Origin: Myxococcales bacterium
GTDB taxonomy: Bacteria > Myxococcota > Kuafuiibacteriia > Kuafuiibacteriales > Kuafuiibacteriaceae
DNA length: 44,712 bases
Assembly: GCA_019634385.1 (NCBI GenBank)
Contig: JAHQVK010000105.1
Span: forward strand, 1 to 44,712
Direction: 5' to 3'
The notes beneath the pieces are model-generated. The model was not told the origin of the DNA, did no database searches, and was given only the letters and a program-made list of their open reading frames with translations. Shown here piece after piece: positions 6,751 to 14,804 of the stretch (positions are counted from its first letter, which is position 1; each line of letters begins with the position of its first letter). The position numbers and the translations under genes are program-made.

Positions 6751-9747
6751 CTAGTTATGACTCTCCGCAAGATGATCAAGCTCAGACGTCACCCGACTGA
6801 GCTCCAAAGCCGTTGACTCGGTAATATGCGCATTCTGTGTAGCATCACCAGTGTCCGTCGCTATAGCGCCCATGGTTTCAGCGATATCTACCGCACCCTG
6901 TGATACCTCCCTGATCCCTCGAGACATTTCGCTGGTCACCGCAGTCTGCTGTTCAACCTCTGCAGCAATGGTTTTTTGCATATCACTGACCCGCTTGATA
7001 ATCTCACTCACCCGATCAATGGCCATCATTGCGTTGTTTGTATCTGCCTGAATAGCCTCGATCTTCTCACCTATATCCTCCGTCGCAGCAGCCGTCTCCT
7101 TCGCGAGCTCCTTGACCTCCGTTGCAACGACCGCAAATCCCTTGCCTGATTCTCCAGCCCTAGCCGCTTCGATGGTGGCATTCAGCGCCAAGAGATTGGT
7201 TTGCTCCGCGATCGAAGTGATGACTTTGATGACTTTACCAATCTCATCGCTACTTCCACCGAGTTTGGCAACCGCTGCATTGGTACTGTCGGCGACCTCC
7301 ACGCCTTCGAACGATACAAGCGATGCACTCGAGGCATTCCTTGCGATCTCTTGAGCGCTCGATTCGAGCTCACCCATACCCGACGCAACCCTCGAAATGT
7401 GACTGCTGACTGAACTCGCCGCTTCATTCACCGCCTTCACTTGAGCTGATGTCTTCTCCAAAGTAGTAGCCATTGCCCGGCTAGACTCAAGTAAGCGCTC
7501 AGTAGAGGTCTCAACTGAGCGGGCTACTGATACTTGCCCGGTGACCTCTGTAGCAAATTTTACCACTTTATAAGGTTTGCCATTAGGACCTAGAATTGGG
7601 TTGTAGCTGGCGTGGATCCAGATCTCCTGACCAGTTCTGGAATAGCGGGGGTAATAACCTTGAAGAAACTTTCCGTCTCGGAGCTGATCCCAGTGCCTGC
7701 GATAACTACTGCTCTTCACATAGTCTCGATCTAGAAAAATGGCGTGAGGACGCCCTTTTATCTCTTGGAGGGTGTATCCCATCAAATTGAGAAATAGTTC
7801 ATTAGCGGTTCGAATCGTACCATCGAGTTCAAACTCGATCACTGCCGTCACCTTACGAATCGCTTCCACCTGGCCCTGAAAATCAGTACTACGCAGCTTC
7901 TGCTCAGTGACATCAGTCGCATACTTTACAACTTTATAGGCCTGGCCTTTGAGGTCCAGGATGGGATTATAGCTCGCCTGGATCCATATCTCACGACCAT
8001 TTTTGTGGCGCCTGGGGAACTCCGCGGTAAATGCCTCCCCACCTTGGAGACGATGCCAAAAATCAGCATATGCGGCAGATCCCGCGTACTCAGGGTCAAC
8101 AAACAAACGGTGGTGCTTTCCAATAATTTCATCCTCGGAGTAGCCTAAGGCTTCGCAATAGTTAGCATTGGCCCCCTGGATAGTCCCATCCAGCCCGAAA
8201 TGAATCACCCCTAAGGAGCGATCAATCGCCTCGAATTGCCCCCGGACATCAACTTCTCTTTGGCGCTGTTCGGTGACGTCAGTCGCGTATTTCACTACCT
8301 TGTAGGGTAGTAGTTGAGAGTCTAATATGGGATTATAGCTGGCCTGGATCCATACTCGCTGGCCATCTTTAGCATAGCGAACAAACTCCTCTGTAAACAC
8401 CTCACCGGCCTTTAAACGCTTCCAAAAATCAGTATAAGCAGCTGAGGCGGCATACTCAGCATCAACAAATATACTATGATGCCTTCCAACTATCTCTTTT
8501 TCAGAGTAGCCTACAACCCTGCAGTAATTCGAATTGGCTCGCTGAATAGTGCCGTCCAGATCAAATTCTATCACTGCTAGCGAGCGATCAATAGCCTCCA
8601 GTTGCCCCTTGCTATCAGCCTCCTTCTGCCGCTGCTCAGTGACGTCGGTCGCGTATTTCACAACCTTATAAGGGGTGTTTTGCGAGTCTAGAATCGGATT
8701 ATAACTGGCCTGGATCCATACTGGGCAGCCATCTTTACCGTAACGAACAAATTCCTCTGTGAATGCTTCCCCGGCTCTTAATCGGCGCCAAAAATTGGCG
8801 TAGACTTCAGAAGCAGCATATTTAGGGTCGACCAGCAACTGATGATGTTGCCCTACGAGCTCCGCCTCTGAATAACCTAAGGCCTCACAGAAGTTCGCGT
8901 TCGTGCTTTGGATCTTTCCATCCAGCCCAAACTCGACCACCGCTAGCGAACGATTGATGGCTTCCAGCTGTCCCCTAAAATCAGCCTCCCGCCGCTTCTG
9001 TTCAGTCACGTCGGTCGCGTATTTCACAACCTTATAGGGGATCTTGTGCGAGTCTAATATCGGATTATAACTGGCTTGGATCCATACTGGGCGGCCATCT
9101 TTTGCGTAGCGAACAAACTCCTCCGTGAATGCTTCCCCGGTCTTTAGACGCTCCCAGAAGTTAGCGTAGGCCTCAGATACCGCATGTTTAGGGTCGACCA
9201 TCAGCCGATGGTGTTGTCCTACGAGCTCCGCCTCTGAATAACCTAAGGCCTCACAGAAATTCGTGTTCGCGCTTCTAATTGTGCCATCCAGGCTAAACTC
9301 GACCACCGCTAGCGAACGATTGATGGCTTCCAACTGTCCTTTGGCGTCAGCCTCTGCCCTCTTCTGCTCAGTGACGTCTGTGGCGATTTTCAAGACGGAG
9401 ACCAACTTTGAGGTCTCGTCAAACACTGGGTTGTAGCTCGCCTGCAGCCAAATGGTTTGGCCTTCCTTCGTCAATCGTGGGAACAACGCACTATACGAAT
9501 GACCCTGTTTTAGTTTGTCCCAAAAAGCTAAATAATCTTCAGAATCAGCATACGTAGCTTCAACGAAAATACGATGATGCTGCCCCACCACCTCGGATCT
9601 CGTATACCCAACAGCGGCCAGAAAGTTGTCGTTTACATCAATGATCGTACCAGAGAGATCGAACTCAATAAGGGCCTGTACACGGTTGAGCGCGTTAACC
9701 ACACTCCGCATTCGAGTTTCATTCAAAGTTGATATCGACCCGCTCAT
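6751..9747 (-). CDS. Soluble methyl-accepting chemotaxis protein with six PAS domains
   Basis: A 998-residue cytoplasmic chemotaxis receptor. Six PAS domains occupy about 20-740 in a 122-residue period; each ends with a ...[11 protein letters not shown]...[13 protein letters not shown] block. A methyl-accepting signalling domain follows (about 750-998), with the hairpin tip [20 protein letters not shown] and [15 protein letters not shown]. This would contact CheA/CheW. No transmembrane segment is visible, so it should sense a cytoplasmic or redox signal through PAS ligands. PAS units 2-5 are very alike in DNA as well as protein, pointing to recent unit amplification. The start is ATG 9747 without a clear ribosome site. 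A sigma-28-like promoter lies about 70 bp upstream. No other chemotaxis gene is adjacent. Confidence 0.93.
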   Translation of the reverse strand: MSGSISTLNETRMRSVVNALNRVQALIEFDLSGTIIDVNDNFLAAVGYTRSEVVGQHHRIFVEATYADSEDYLAFWDKLKQGHSYSALFPRLTKEGQTIWLQASYNPVFDETSKLVSVLKIATDVTEQKRAEADAKGQLEAINRSLAVVEFSLDGTIRSANTNFCEALGYSEAELVGQHHRLMVDPKHAVSEAYANFWERLKTGEAFTEEFVRYAKDGRPVWIQASYNPILDSHKIPYKVVKYATDVTEQKRREADFRGQLEAINRSLAVVEFGLDGKIQSTNANFCEALGYSEAELVGQHHQLLVDPKYAASEVYANFWRRLRAGEAFTEEFVRYGKDGCPVWIQASYNPILDSQNTPYKVVKYATDVTEQRQKEADSKGQLEAIDRSLAVIEFDLDGTIQRANSNYCRVVGYSEKEIVGRHHSIFVDAEYAASAAYTDFWKRLKAGEVFTEEFVRYAKDGQRVWIQASYNPILDSQLLPYKVVKYATDVTEQRQREVDVRGQFEAIDRSLGVIHFGLDGTIQGANANYCEALGYSEDEIIGKHHRLFVDPEYAGSAAYADFWHRLQGGEAFTAEFPRRHKNGREIWIQASYNPILDLKGQAYKVVKYATDVTEQKLRSTDFQGQVEAIRKVTAVIEFELDGTIRTANELFLNLMGYTLQEIKGRPHAIFLDRDYVKSSSYRRHWDQLRDGKFLQGYYPRYSRTGQEIWIHASYNPILGPNGKPYKVVKFATEVTGQVSVARSVETSTERLLESSRAMATTLEKTSAQVKAVNEAASSVSSHISRVASGMGELESSAQEIARNASSASLVSFEGVEVADSTNAAVAKLGGSSDEIGKVIKVITSIAEQTNLLALNATIEAARAGESGKGFAVVATEVKELAKETAAATEDIGEKIEAIQADTNNAMMAIDRVSEIIKRVSDMQKTIAAEVEQQTAVTSEMSRGIREVSQGAVDIAETMGAIATDTGDATQNAHITESTALELSRVTSELDHLAESHN

Positions 9748-9818
9748 CGATATGGTCGCGTCGGCCTTTCACCACCTGACTTGAGAAAACTTCGAACCGA
9801 TTCGACGAAAGCTGTATT

Positions 9819-9845
9819 CTATCGGCTCACTCATACCGCGGTATC
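9819..9845 (-). promoter_or_regulatory. Possible sigma-28 promoter of the chemotaxis receptor gene
   Basis: On the minus strand GCCGATAG (9826-9819) matches the sigma-28 -10 element GCCGATAA at 7 of 8 positions. Fifteen bases upstream is a poor -35 match (GATA against TAAA). It lies about 70 bp before the start of the chemotaxis gene, the type of gene sigma-28 normally drives. The weak -35 keeps confidence low. Confidence 0.3.
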
Positions 9846-10022
9846 AATGGGACTCACCCATACCGCGACGGCGCTACCAAAGGCACTCTTTGTCCAAAGC
9901 AGTCTCCATTAAAGCCGAATGGAAAAGACCAACCACATCCAACCGGCTTTGCATCATTCGTAACAAACCCATTTTGCGCGCTCACGTATAGCGCGACGGT
10001 CCCACAGACGGCACTCTTTGCA
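9828..10022. repeat. Imperfect direct repeats upstream of the chemotaxis gene
   Basis: A block of about 38 bp, CTCAC..ATA..GCGACGG...GGCACTCTTTG, occurs near 9860-9895 and again near 9981-10019, with a shorter third piece near 9828. Also, GTATTCTATCGG at 9814-9825 recurs inverted as CCGATAGAATAC at 10094-10105. The rest of 9748-10250 has no gene. Confidence 0.5.
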
Positions 10023-10250
10023 CCATCCACGGGAACTCGCTTTTCTTGAGCGCGTTAAGTTCACACCGAAGTGGGGCTTCGTTCAGCTTTTTTCCGATAG
10101 AATACTGCTCTTTCTACACCCGCACAACGCACGCAGAACATTCGGTGAGCTTGGTAACGACTCACCAACAGGCAATAAAGGCGTGGTCCCAGTTGGCGGC
10201 CTGTAATCAACTCCCATTGGGCATCAAATTTCGGCGCTTATATCGAGCTC

Positions 10251-11249
10251 TCAATCACTTATGAGCGCCCTAGACTTCTCGGGAAGGCGGTGCCCCACAA
10301 AACTATCCAATGGTACCAACTCATCAATAGCCTGCAACTGCATCGACGTGAGTTGAATATCTGAGGCTCCAAAGTTTTCTTCCAATCGATGCAGGCTTCG
10401 GGTACCAGGAATGGATAAAACGTGTTCACCTCGTGATAGTACCCAAGCAAGAGACATCTGGGCGGCGGTCACGTTCTGTGTTTTTGCCCAGCGCTCCAGC
10501 TGTTTTACAAGCTCCAAGTTCCGCTCAAAGGCCCCCGGTTGCATCCGTGGGCTGCCCACTCGCCAATCGGTGGGTTCCAACTCCGAGACGGACTGGATCT
10601 TCCCAGTAAGAAAACCTCGCCCCAACGGACTATAGGCCACAAACGACACCCCCAACTCTGCACAGAGGGGCACCACCGTGCTTTCAAAATCTCGCGTCCA
10701 CAGTGAAAGCTCACTTTGAACCGCCGTAATGGGATGAGTGGCGTGGGCCCGCTTGAGAGTCGTCGGCCCCACCTCAGAAAGTCCGAGGTGCCGTACTTTT
10801 CCCTGGGTAATGAGCTGAGACATCGCGCCCACGGTTTCTTCGATCGGCACCTCAGGATCATACCGATGCTGGTAGTACAGATCGATGACCTCTACACCCA
10901 ATCGCTTGAGGCTCGCCTCGCATGCTTGCTGCACATACTCCGGCCGGCCACATACCCCGAGAAACGCGCCTCCCGCGTCCCGTTGGATACCAAACTTTGT
11001 AGCAAGAAGGGCTTGCTCGCGATGGGCCCTTAGGGCCTCCCCCACCAGATACTCATTTGCCCCCTCGCGGCCGTAAATATCAGCGGTATCTACCATGGTC
11101 ATGCCCAGTTCCAACGCCCGATGAATGACCCGAATAGATGAAGCCTTGTCTTCCCTGCCTCCGTAAAAATCGCTCATACCCATACAGCCCAGCCCAAGAG
11201 CGTGAATCCTACGGTCGGAAGATCCAAGCGCACGCAATGTGTGATTCAT
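10251..11249 (-). CDS. Aldo/keto reductase
   Basis: A 332-residue NADPH-dependent oxidoreductase of the aldo/keto reductase (TIM-barrel) family, closest in style to the AKR13/YajO-type group. It reduces aldehydes or ketones, substrate unknown. The catalytic tetrad is visible: D54 and Y59 (DTADIYG), K85 (LLATKFG) and H128 (LYYQHRYD). ALGLGCMGMSDFYG near the N-terminus and VAYSPLGRGFLTGKI in the second half are family signatures. The frame is open upstream to a TTG at 11285, but the ATG at 11249 gives the usual N-terminus (MNHTLRALG) and normal length. It is followed by the chemotaxis gene on the same strand, about 500 bp away, so they are probably not co-transcribed. Confidence 0.92.
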   Translation of the reverse strand: MNHTLRALGSSDRRIHALGLGCMGMSDFYGGREDKASSIRVIHRALELGMTMVDTADIYGREGANEYLVGEALRAHREQALLATKFGIQRDAGGAFLGVCGRPEYVQQACEASLKRLGVEVIDLYYQHRYDPEVPIEETVGAMSQLITQGKVRHLGLSEVGPTTLKRAHATHPITAVQSELSLWTRDFESTVVPLCAELGVSFVAYSPLGRGFLTGKIQSVSELEPTDWRVGSPRMQPGAFERNLELVKQLERWAKTQNVTAAQMSLAWVLSRGEHVLSIPGTRSLHRLEENFGASDIQLTSMQLQAIDELVPLDSFVGHRLPEKSRALISD

Positions 11250-11338
11250 ATCATTCAGTGTGCCAAAACCGCATCGTCCTAACAACTACATCTCGGTCGC
11301 GAAACCTTTCTCCAGGTGATTGTGCTCGAGAACGTTCC

Positions 11339-11517
11339 TAGCAGCCTGTTGATTTAGCCCTGTGTGTAGCTATCGAGCCCGGCTTTTCGTGAAACGTTCT
11401 GACGACGAGGCGAGCGTACCTAGCGGTACGCGACCGAGGAGAGACTTTTCGTGGTCAGGACCTTTCACGGAAAGACCGGCCGACAGATGCGTGCAGGGCT
11501 AGATCAACCGGCTGTTA
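11339..11517 (-). repeat. Family A palindromic element, copy A4
   Basis: Full-length 179-bp copy in the opposite orientation to A1 and A2. It opens TAGCAGCCTGTTGATTTAGC and closes AGATCAACCGGCTGTTA. It lies upstream of the aldo/keto reductase. Confidence 0.92.
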
Positions 11518-11628
11518 ACATCACACCCCAAGCGATCGATGGAGTTGGTCCAACAGGCATAAGTTCGAGGTAGGAGTTTGGGAGAAATACTTCGACAAAG
11601 AGAGCGCATACTGCGCGTACACAACCGA

Positions 11629-11713
11629 TACAGCAAACACCACTTGAGTTAACAGATGCAGCAAACACCACTTGAGTTGATTCTATAAGAATCACCAAGG
11701 GGTCTTTGCTGTA
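11629..11713. repeat. Fold-back mini family C element with a duplicated arm, C4
   Basis: 85 bp. The left arm TACAGCAAACACCACTTGAG appears twice in tandem (11629 and 11657), then TTGATTCTATAAGAATCACC and the inverse arm AAGGGGTCTTTGCTGTA. The right end of the full element is absent. It lies 44 bp past the stop of the small gene at 11757. Confidence 0.8.
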
Positions 11714-11756
11714 TTCTTTCGTAGCTTTCGAATCAATAGTCGACTCAGGCCCGACC

Positions 11757-12050
11757 TCAGCACCCCTCTCCATTTTCAGCTATCGTTAACTCGCGACAGA
11801 TATGATACATCAATTTGGCCCGGCCACGCGCACTGGGATTTCGCGGAAACAGCCGTTTGATATCAATATAGAAGCGGTACCACTCGACCGCCATCCTTTG
11901 AGTCAAGCCGATGTGTTGGATCTCACAGGAGGTTATGGTCTGCATTCTACGAAGGGCTGCGTCATCACCCGTAGACCAAGCAATGCGCTCACCCAATTCT
12001 CGCAAGGTCATGACATCAGGAGGTCTAATGGGTACCGGTGGCTTCTTCAT
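11757..12050 (-). CDS. Small protein of unknown function (97 aa)
   Basis: A 97-residue protein I do not firmly recognise. The segment GLTQRMAVEWYRFYIDIKRL followed by FPRNPSARGRAKLMYHIC resembles a compact helical family with an N-P-x-A-x-G-R-x-x-L-M signature that I associate, without certainty, with short DUF4951-like proteins or C-terminal domains of larger bacterial proteins. There is no signal peptide or membrane segment. The N-terminal part, MKKPPVPIRPPDVMTLRELG, is proline-rich. Start ATG 12050 is chosen over an in-frame TTG at 12062. It lies in a repeat-rich zone with no operon partner. It could be an isolated cargo gene or part of a lost larger protein. Confidence 0.5.
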   Translation of the reverse strand: MKKPPVPIRPPDVMTLRELGERIAWSTGDDAALRRMQTITSCEIQHIGLTQRMAVEWYRFYIDIKRLFPRNPSARGRAKLMYHICRELTIAENGEGC

Positions 12051-12305
12051 AGCTAATCTCAAAAGAATGAGCGCCCGTACTTTCCAGGTACATCATACAC
12101 CGGCTAAGTGATAATGACAATCAATATCGATAAGAGGCTCTCAACCATTCACTATAGATACAAAACAGATCTAATCGAAATGCCATTGCTTTCCAAGTTG
12201 TAGAATTACTATCCTGCGATGACATGGTGAAGATCACATCCTTAACCCGTAATTAAGTAGATCGAGCATTAGCGAATATACTAACACCTACCGCAGAGAT
12301 AGCTC
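12051..12305. other. AT-rich intergenic region, nothing recognised
   Basis: Sequence between the small gene and repeat B1. No gene or copy of families A-D was seen. Confidence 0.4.
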
Positions 12306-12490
12306 TAGGGCGTGTCTTTACCTTCCAGACCGCGTTCTCACTTGTTTCCTGCATTTGTGAGGGGTTGCTGGCTTCACCACCCTTTCGGGCCTCTCGGCCC
12401 GGTACATCCCGTACCTCCCTCCGGGGCCGAACCCTAATAAACCCGGGATACGGCGTCAGCTCCGCAGCCGGAGGGTAAAGACACGCCCTA
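12306..12490 (-). repeat. Family B palindromic element, copy B1
   Basis: 185 bp from TAGGGCGTGTCTTTACC to GGTAAAGACACGCCCTA, in reverse orientation. The terminal 15 bp are perfect inverted repeats. Its outer context is CTAG on both sides. Confidence 0.92.
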
Positions 12491-12607
12491 GAGAACTCCA
12501 AGTAGTTTGGGTTTCCCTAACTAGCAGCAAAGTCGACCGGCTGGATCTCCTGCACTACCAGCTGAAGGCTTTGGAGGAATTCGCTACTGCCCGCTGCGAT
12601 AAATGAG

Positions 12608-12770
12608 CCGTCAACGCCTTAAGCAGGTTGGCCTGACAACAACAACATCCGGCTACCGCTCGTGTCAGCATAGTAGGTGCTTAGTCAACGCCTTAAGCGG
12701 GTTGGCTCAATGGCAGCCATCCAGCCTTCTCAACATAGTAAGTGATCAGTCGACGCCTTAGGGCAAAAGG
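12608..12770 (+). repeat. Imperfect ~70-bp direct repeats
   Basis: GTCAACGCCTTAAGC(A/G)GGTTGGC occurs at about 12611 and 12684, and a third, truncated GTCGACGCCTTAGGG at about 12751. Each later copy is preceded by CATAGTA(G/A)GTG..(T/C)A. The unit is 68-73 bp. I see no open frame through it. Confidence 0.6.
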
Positions 12771-12793
12771 GGCCTGATGACAGGCATCAGGCC
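12771..12793. other. Perfect 9-bp hairpin
   Basis: GGCCTGATG and CATCAGGCC flank a 5-nt loop. No T-run follows and no gene ends nearby, so a terminator role is not supported. The surrounding 12491-12963 is otherwise non-coding, holding only the 70-bp repeats. Confidence 0.5.
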
Positions 12794-12963
12794 ATCGGTC
12801 CTTGTCAGTACAGACAGACCATCTTCTTCGACCGACACCGGCTCACCCTCATTGCCTGATGATTCGGGCCTTCGATGATCAACCGCTTTATGAACAAGTG
12901 AGCAGCGGCTAGATCACTCTCTTAGTCCGCCCGCCAAAGCCTCGACAACCCTCGCTCGCGCAT

Positions 12964-13143
12964 TAGCAGCCTGTTGATCTAGCCCTGCAAGCATCTATCG
13001 GCCGGTCTTTCCGTGAAACATCCTGACCACAAGAAGTCTCTCCTCGGTCGCGTACCGCCAGGTACGCTCGCCTCGTCGTCAGAACGTTTCACGAAAAGCC
13101 TGGCTCGATAGGCTACACACATGGCCAAATCAACCGGCTGCTA
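12964..13143 (+). repeat. Family A palindromic element, copy A5
   Basis: Full-length copy, TAGCAGCCTGTTGATCTAGC to AAATCAACCGGCTGCTA. Its final TA (13142-13143) is the first TA of family B copy B2. Confidence 0.92.
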
Positions 13144-13337
13144 GTGCGTGTCTTTACCCTCCAGCTGCGGAGAGGACGCCGTAGCCCGCGTTTGTGAGGG
13201 GCCGGCCTCGTTGGGAGAGTACTACAGCAAAGACCACTTGAATTATCTCTGCTGTAGATGTACCGGGCCGAGGGGTCCAAAAGGGGGCGAAACCACAGAC
13301 CGTTCACACATGTGGGAAACAAGAAAGACACGCCCTA
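13142..13337 (+). repeat. Family B element B2, interrupted by a mini C element
   Basis: Begins TAGTGCGTGTCTTTACCC (one base off the TAGGGCGTGTC consensus) and ends AAGACACGCCCTA. The body is split at 13223-13256 by a 34-bp family C insertion. Its end and the next bases are duplicated in tandem: a 19-bp unit at 13327-13345 and 13346-13364. Confidence 0.9.
13223..13256 (+). repeat. Minimal family C element nested inside B2 (C5)
   Basis: Only 34 bp: TACAGCAAAGACCACTTG, then AATTATCTCTGCTGTA. It joins about 22 bp of the left end to about 12 bp of the right end, so the whole interior is deleted. It sits between GTAC and GATGTACC of the B sequence, so it arrived after B2. Confidence 0.85.
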
Positions 13338-13446
13338 GAGATCTCGACACGCCCTAGAGATCTCTTATGGTGTAGATCACCAACCAAGCTCATCCTGGTA
13401 AGTCGAACACATCGGTGACAAGCGTAGAAACATCGGCCATAAACTA

Positions 13447-14631
13447 ATGATGAATATTCCGCTGGATCTCGGCTGGGCGACGGTCGTAACCGGTATCGTC
13501 GTACTTGTCTTGGTAGTGGCGTTGGTTTGGATCATCCGCTCCGCTCGTAAAACCCCGCGAGAGATTTCCAAAAGCCATCGTCCCCTTTTCTGGGCTACCT
13601 TCCGTGCAATCCAACGAGATCTAATGGTTGCACAGTGGGCCAGCTTTCCTCCCGCCCTGCAACGTCACGACGCTCGAGTTTATGCTGCTGGCTACGTTAT
13701 CGTCCGTGACTTGTATCTCGGGGACACCAAAGGTCTAAACCGGGTGGAGCGCGAGATCGTAGCGGTAGCAGTTTCCCTATCTAATTTTTGCTACTACTGC
13801 ACCTACAATCATGCGGCATTGCTACAGGCTTCGGAGCTCCCAGCTCTTGCTAAGAACCTCACGTTTCGAAACCTGGCGGCCATAGAGGACCCAAGACATG
13901 CTCTTCTCACCCAACTCGCCATACGTGGGAAGCAACCCAAAGAACTAGCCGCTTACACTGCCCAACTCACCACCGAAGAATTGACAGACATCGCGGCCAC
14001 GATGTTTACGTTCCACTATATAAACCGAATCGTGGACGTTATCGGACCCCAGTCTGGACTCACCCATGAGCTATTTTCCAAGCCTCCGCCCATTGCTATA
14101 GCGGGAATCTTAGGCCTCAAGCGCGCCTGGGAGCCCGGCCAAGGCCTAGCCGCGCTGGGCTCTACATCGGAGATGGTGCATCTATCTATGGCAGAGCAAG
14201 ATGAGGAACAGGCAAAACGCTGGACCCAAGAGCGCCCCGATAGACTAGCCGCCCTCACGTTTGCGTGGTCGGCGATCAAGCAAGCCGCAGAAGAGCTATT
14301 TGACGAAGAAGTACTCGTGGCAATTCGCTCCCACTTGTCCAGGTGGGATGGGAGGGAGCTTACCTTTACCCGCGACTGGTTTCAGGAGGAGAAGTTGGAA
14401 CTGAAGAACAAAGAAAACCAAGAGTTCGTCAAGCTTGGAATCCTAGTAGCACGGTGCGCCTACCGGGTGTCCCCGGACACCATGCTCGAAGCCTGTAATG
14501 GAAACCGCCAAAAGCGACTGGCTCTCGTAGCCTTTGCCGCCGGTGCGGCAGCGCTGCGCATCAACGAGTGGTTGTCTGTCCACATCAACGCTGAGACCCA
14601 ACCAGCTAGTACCCCCACCCTCTCGCAATAG
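13447..14631 (+). CDS. Membrane-anchored AhpD-like (carboxymuconolactone decarboxylase fold) protein
   Basis: A 394-residue protein. One hydrophobic helix lies at about 11-29 (VVTGIVVLVLVVALVWII) and should anchor it in the inner membrane. The body has the AhpD-like all-helical fold with the redox signature E-x-x-x-x-x-x-x...C-x-x-C-x-x-x-H: EREIVAVAVSLSNFCYYC, then TYNHAALL (about 101-126). AhpD-type proteins use the CxxC pair as a disulfide reductase or peroxidase. The region RPDRLAALTFAWSAIKQAAE onward (from about 260) resembles a second, cysteine-poor half of the same fold. Start ATG 13447 is used; ATG 13450 is equivalent. It ends 173 bp before the flagellin gene on the same strand. The exact substrate is unknown. 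Confidence 0.7.
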   Translation: MMNIPLDLGWATVVTGIVVLVLVVALVWIIRSARKTPREISKSHRPLFWATFRAIQRDLMVAQWASFPPALQRHDARVYAAGYVIVRDLYLGDTKGLNRVEREIVAVAVSLSNFCYYCTYNHAALLQASELPALAKNLTFRNLAAIEDPRHALLTQLAIRGKQPKELAAYTAQLTTEELTDIAATMFTFHYINRIVDVIGPQSGLTHELFSKPPPIAIAGILGLKRAWEPGQGLAALGSTSEMVHLSMAEQDEEQAKRWTQERPDRLAALTFAWSAIKQAAEELFDEEVLVAIRSHLSRWDGRELTFTRDWFQEEKLELKNKENQEFVKLGILVARCAYRVSPDTMLEACNGNRQKRLALVAFAAGAAALRINEWLSVHINAETQPASTPTLSQ

Positions 14632-14804
14632 CTTCATGACAAGGAGTTTACTGGTGCCCAGCAAACTCCGGAGGCCATCCCTTCACCATCGGATAGTTTT
14701 TTTGCACTTTCTTCAGACCACGTTCCAAAACCATACACTTTTTTTTTGCGCGCAACATGTTGTTCTCCAGTGCAACCACGCAATGACCGATTTCTAGGAG
14801 CTGA

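Noticed and set aside
12771..12793. Rho-independent terminator
   Set aside because: A perfect hairpin, but no T-run and no gene ending nearby.
14690..14720. Sigma-54 promoter before the flagellin gene
   Set aside because: The GG and GC of CGGATAGTTTTTTTGCAC are 11 bases apart, not 10, and the flanking bases do not match; no sigma-28 pair was found either.
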